A stretch of 9,266 nucleotides of DNA from Methylococcaceae bacterium UBA1147 (GTDB lineage Bacteria; Pseudomonadota; Gammaproteobacteria; Methylococcales; UBA1147): contig DBZZ01000081.1 of the NCBI GenBank assembly GCA_002311315.1, forward strand, positions 23,258 through 32,523, in the 5' to 3' direction. The notes below the pieces were generated by a model. That model was given only the letters and a program-made list of their open reading frames with translations. It did not search any database and was not told where the DNA came from. Both the position numbers and the translations under genes were made by a program. This document shows, piece after piece, positions 7,266 to 9,266 of the stretch. Positions within the stretch are counted from its first letter, which is position 1. Every line of letters starts with the position of its first letter.

Positions 7266-8168
7266 ATGCAATCTTCAGCCATGATTTCACTGGAGCCCGA
7301 AAGGGATTACCGCACGCTCACCACACAGAACCTTCGGCAAGACATCATTCACTACTACGATAGCTGCTACTGGGACTACCGATTTGCCTGGGCGAACGGC
7401 AACAACCTGGCCCTGCATTACGGTTACTGGGATTCCGACACCCGCAGCCACAGCGACTCTCTGATGAAAATGAACCAGGTGCTGGCCGAACAGATCGGCA
7501 TATCCGAATCGGACTACGTACTGGATGCAGGATGCGGTCTTGGCGGCTCCGCAATCTGGCTGGCGGAAAATTGCGGTGCCCGGGTACTCGGAATCACGCT
7601 CAGCGAAAAACAGGTCGAGTACGCCACCCGCTTCGCGGAGAAACGCGGTGTGGCCGACCGCGTAAGATTCCAGGCAGCTGATTTCTGCAAGGTACCCCTC
7701 GAGGATGAACGTTTCGATGTTGTCTGGGGTCTGGAAAGCTCCTGCTACGCCATTCGCAAACAAAGCTTTATCCAGGAAGCCTATCGGTTGCTCAAGAAGG
7801 GGGGCCGGATGGTCATCGCCGACGGCCTGGCCAAGCGGACCCAGTTTACCCGCAAGGAATGGAAGATCATCCTGATCTGCCTGAACGGATGGGCTGTACC
7901 CAACCTGGCAACGCCGAAGCAAATGGAAACCCACCTGCAAAACACCGGGTTCAACGAGATTGCTTACCGGGATATTTCGAGCTATACGCTACCTTCGTCC
8001 AGGCGCATGTATCGCACGGCCTTGGCCAATTACCCGCTGCAAAAAATTTCACGTCTCCTGGGACTAAGGACGGAAGTACAAAACGCGAATTACTTGACCG
8101 GGCTCTATCAGTACCAACTCATGAAATCCGGCATCTCCGGTTACGGGATGTTCAGCGGGGTGAAGTAA
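7266..8168 (+). CDS. Class I SAM-dependent methyltransferase, tocopherol/sterol methyltransferase-like
   Basis: This 300-aa protein has a complete class I SAM-binding fold. Motif I is VLDAGCGLGGSA (residues 85-96). The second strand region LGITLSEKQVEYA (108-120) is typical of the branch with gamma-tocopherol and sterol C24 methyltransferases and several natural-product O-methyltransferases. Then come AADFCKVPLEDERFDVVWGLES (137-158) and LLKKGGRMVIADG (175-187). The N-terminal segment HYYDSCYWDYRFAW with HYGYWD (29-56) and the C-terminal YGMFSGVK also fit this branch. There is no signal peptide or membrane anchor, so it should be cytosolic. The substrate cannot be told; a hydrophobic small molecule is a reasonable inference from the family. 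ATG 7266 was chosen; ATG 7281 would remove only five residues. Neither has a clear ribosome binding site. The next gene starts 60 bp downstream on the same strand, so the two probably form an operon. Confidence 0.92.
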   Translation: MQSSAMISLEPERDYRTLTTQNLRQDIIHYYDSCYWDYRFAWANGNNLALHYGYWDSDTRSHSDSLMKMNQVLAEQIGISESDYVLDAGCGLGGSAIWLAENCGARVLGITLSEKQVEYATRFAEKRGVADRVRFQAADFCKVPLEDERFDVVWGLESSCYAIRKQSFIQEAYRLLKKGGRMVIADGLAKRTQFTRKEWKIILICLNGWAVPNLATPKQMETHLQNTGFNEIAYRDISSYTLPSSRRMYRTALANYPLQKISRLLGLRTEVQNANYLTGLYQYQLMKSGISGYGMFSGVK

Positions 8169-8228
8169 CCCCTTGGTGAATTCAGCTTCTGCTGCAGGTC
8201 AGAGCGACACCACCACAAGGCCAGAAAC

Positions 8229-9071
8229 ATGAAACCGAACCGCAACCCGTTGCCAGTTCGCATGTGGAACCGGCACAACTCGTGGAATGAAGCTGAAACG
8301 GCATGGGACCAACGCGCCCGTAAACTGCGGAACAGTTTCCCGTTAAAGGGAATCAGACATTGGAGAACACTCCCCGGCATTCGTCCATCCACTCGGAAAA
8401 ACCTGCGCTGGAAAGCACTGAGGTACCTGCTCGAAAACGACGAAAACAAGGTCATGAGCTATTTCTGGTGCAAGCCACTATTGCACATAGGGAAGATGAT
8501 TCGATCGTATTGGAGCTCCCGTTCCTACACCCGCGACAACGACTTCTTCCTTTATGGATTTTCCAGTGCGGAAGCATTTACAAGGAGAATCGAGCACGCC
8601 GATACCTTTCTGATCATCGGTTTCTCTTACTGCCACAAGCCCTTCGAATGCCCCTCCGGGCGTTTCACCGACGACTGCGCACATGATGATGAAAACCCAG
8701 TCTGCGGCCAGTGTTTCATCGGTAAATGCGTCCATGCGATGCCGGAGAAGAGATGCCGGCCGGTTTTCATCACCACCGTGCACTACATCGCCGAAAAAAT
8801 CATCGAAGCCATCCATGCACACCCGAACAAGGAAGTGGTATTCCTAATCACTGCCTGCGAACTCACCCTTGAAATGTTCGGCGACTGGGGAAATTCAATT
8901 GCCCTCCGCGGGATCGGCGTGCGCCTGGATGGCCAGATCTGCAATACCATGAAGGCATTCGAGGCTTCGGAGAGAGGCATCAAGCCGGGGCTTGCAGTGG
9001 TATTGCCGAAGACACAGCAGCGCATGCTGGATGCCATTGCTGTCCGACGCCATCACAAAACAGCCAGCTGA
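8229..9071 (+). CDS. Cysteine-rich protein, DUF116-like, function unknown
   Basis: This 280-aa protein has a basic N-terminal third (about 1-100, rich in Arg, Trp and Asn) and a cysteine-rich centre. Cysteines lie at 135, 141, 150, 159, 162, 167 and 176, with a CGQC motif at 159-162, after a hydrophobic strand DTFLIIGFSYC. A second hydrophobic strand VVFLITACEL (203-212) carries C210, and GQICNT carries C238. The order strand-Cys cluster with CxxC, then an ACE motif, then C-N-T, resembles what I recall of the DUF116 family. The match is by eye and tentative. Fe-S or zinc binding is an inference from the cysteine spacing. There is no signal peptide or membrane segment. ATG 8229 has AAGG (8217-8220) eight bases upstream. 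It follows the methyltransferase gene by 60 bp and is the last plus-strand gene before the terminator-like hairpins at 9185-9242. Confidence 0.83.
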   Translation: MKPNRNPLPVRMWNRHNSWNEAETAWDQRARKLRNSFPLKGIRHWRTLPGIRPSTRKNLRWKALRYLLENDENKVMSYFWCKPLLHIGKMIRSYWSSRSYTRDNDFFLYGFSSAEAFTRRIEHADTFLIIGFSYCHKPFECPSGRFTDDCAHDDENPVCGQCFIGKCVHAMPEKRCRPVFITTVHYIAEKIIEAIHAHPNKEVVFLITACELTLEMFGDWGNSIALRGIGVRLDGQICNTMKAFEASERGIKPGLAVVLPKTQQRMLDAIAVRRHHKTAS

Positions 9072-9174
9072 AACCCCACAGGGCGAGCTACAGCGATCGG
9101 CCAAAGAAACCGGATTGGGAACCTCCTCCGAAAAATCGTGAACACGGTAGAGGAAGGAAAAGCAGAGTCGCAGC

Positions 9175-9209
9175 CCCAAAACAATTCCGGCACTCAAAGA
9201 GTGCCGGAA
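9175..9209 (-). terminator. Hairpin, probable second (distal) terminator for a minus-strand gene to the right
   Basis: A perfect 11-bp stem, TTCCGGCACTC (9185-9195) and GAGTGCCGGAA (9199-9209), encloses an AAA loop. On the minus strand it is followed by TTGTTTTG, a partial U-tract. On the plus strand As follow it, so it does not look like a plus-strand intrinsic terminator, although a stem this stable may still impede read-through from the gene ending at 9071. Confidence 0.6.
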
Positions 9210-9242
9210 AAACGGGAGCAGTACCTTGCGATACTGCTCCCG
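9208..9242 (-). terminator. Rho-independent terminator for a minus-strand gene beyond the right edge
   Basis: A perfect 11-bp stem, CGGGAGCAGTA (9213-9223) and TACTGCTCCCG (9232-9242), has an 8-nt loop. On the minus strand the stem runs directly into TTTTT (plus-strand AAAAA at 9208-9212). The hairpin starts three bases from the neighbouring one at 9185-9209, giving a tandem pair. This predicts a leftward gene ending shortly beyond the window. Confidence 0.78.
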
Positions 9243-9266
9243 AACAACAAAAACCGAACTTGATTT

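Overview
The window looks like a chromosomal segment of a gammaproteobacterium outside the Enterobacteriaceae. The left half carries the classical order lptD (3' part), surA, pdxA, rsmA on the plus strand, with pdxA and rsmA overlapping in an ATGA. All four proteins match their families over the whole visible length. The apaG and apaH genes that follow rsmA in Escherichia coli are not here.

Layout. Positions 1-4382 hold the core cluster: LptD inserts lipopolysaccharide in the outer membrane, SurA chaperones outer-membrane proteins including LptD, PdxA makes an intermediate of pyridoxal phosphate, and RsmA dimethylates 16S rRNA. Positions 4383-4983 hold a small lipoprotein gene with its own promoter (a perfect TATAAT) and a leader of about 100 nt. 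A 10-bp hairpin at 5065-5100, with its T-tract on the minus strand, ends a minus-strand gene for a secreted, cysteine-free protein of unknown function (5130-5978). A 435-bp divergent intergenic region with several dyads and a likely plus-strand promoter follows (5979-6413). Next come three plus-strand genes: a DUF502 membrane protein (6414-7043), a class I SAM-dependent methyltransferase of the tocopherol/sterol methyltransferase-like type (7266-8168), and a cysteine-rich protein that resembles DUF116 (8229-9071). The right edge has two tandem hairpins (9185-9242) whose T-tracts lie on the minus strand, so a convergent minus-strand gene probably lies just beyond the window.

How the genes work together. 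The left cluster combines envelope assembly with housekeeping enzymes, as in other gammaproteobacteria. The right half has no recognisable pathway. The most interesting part is the methyltransferase plus cysteine-rich protein pair, which looks like a two-gene unit and could be a small uncharacterised modification system. That is inference from adjacency and cysteine layout only. I saw no mobile element, tRNA, rRNA or CRISPR array.
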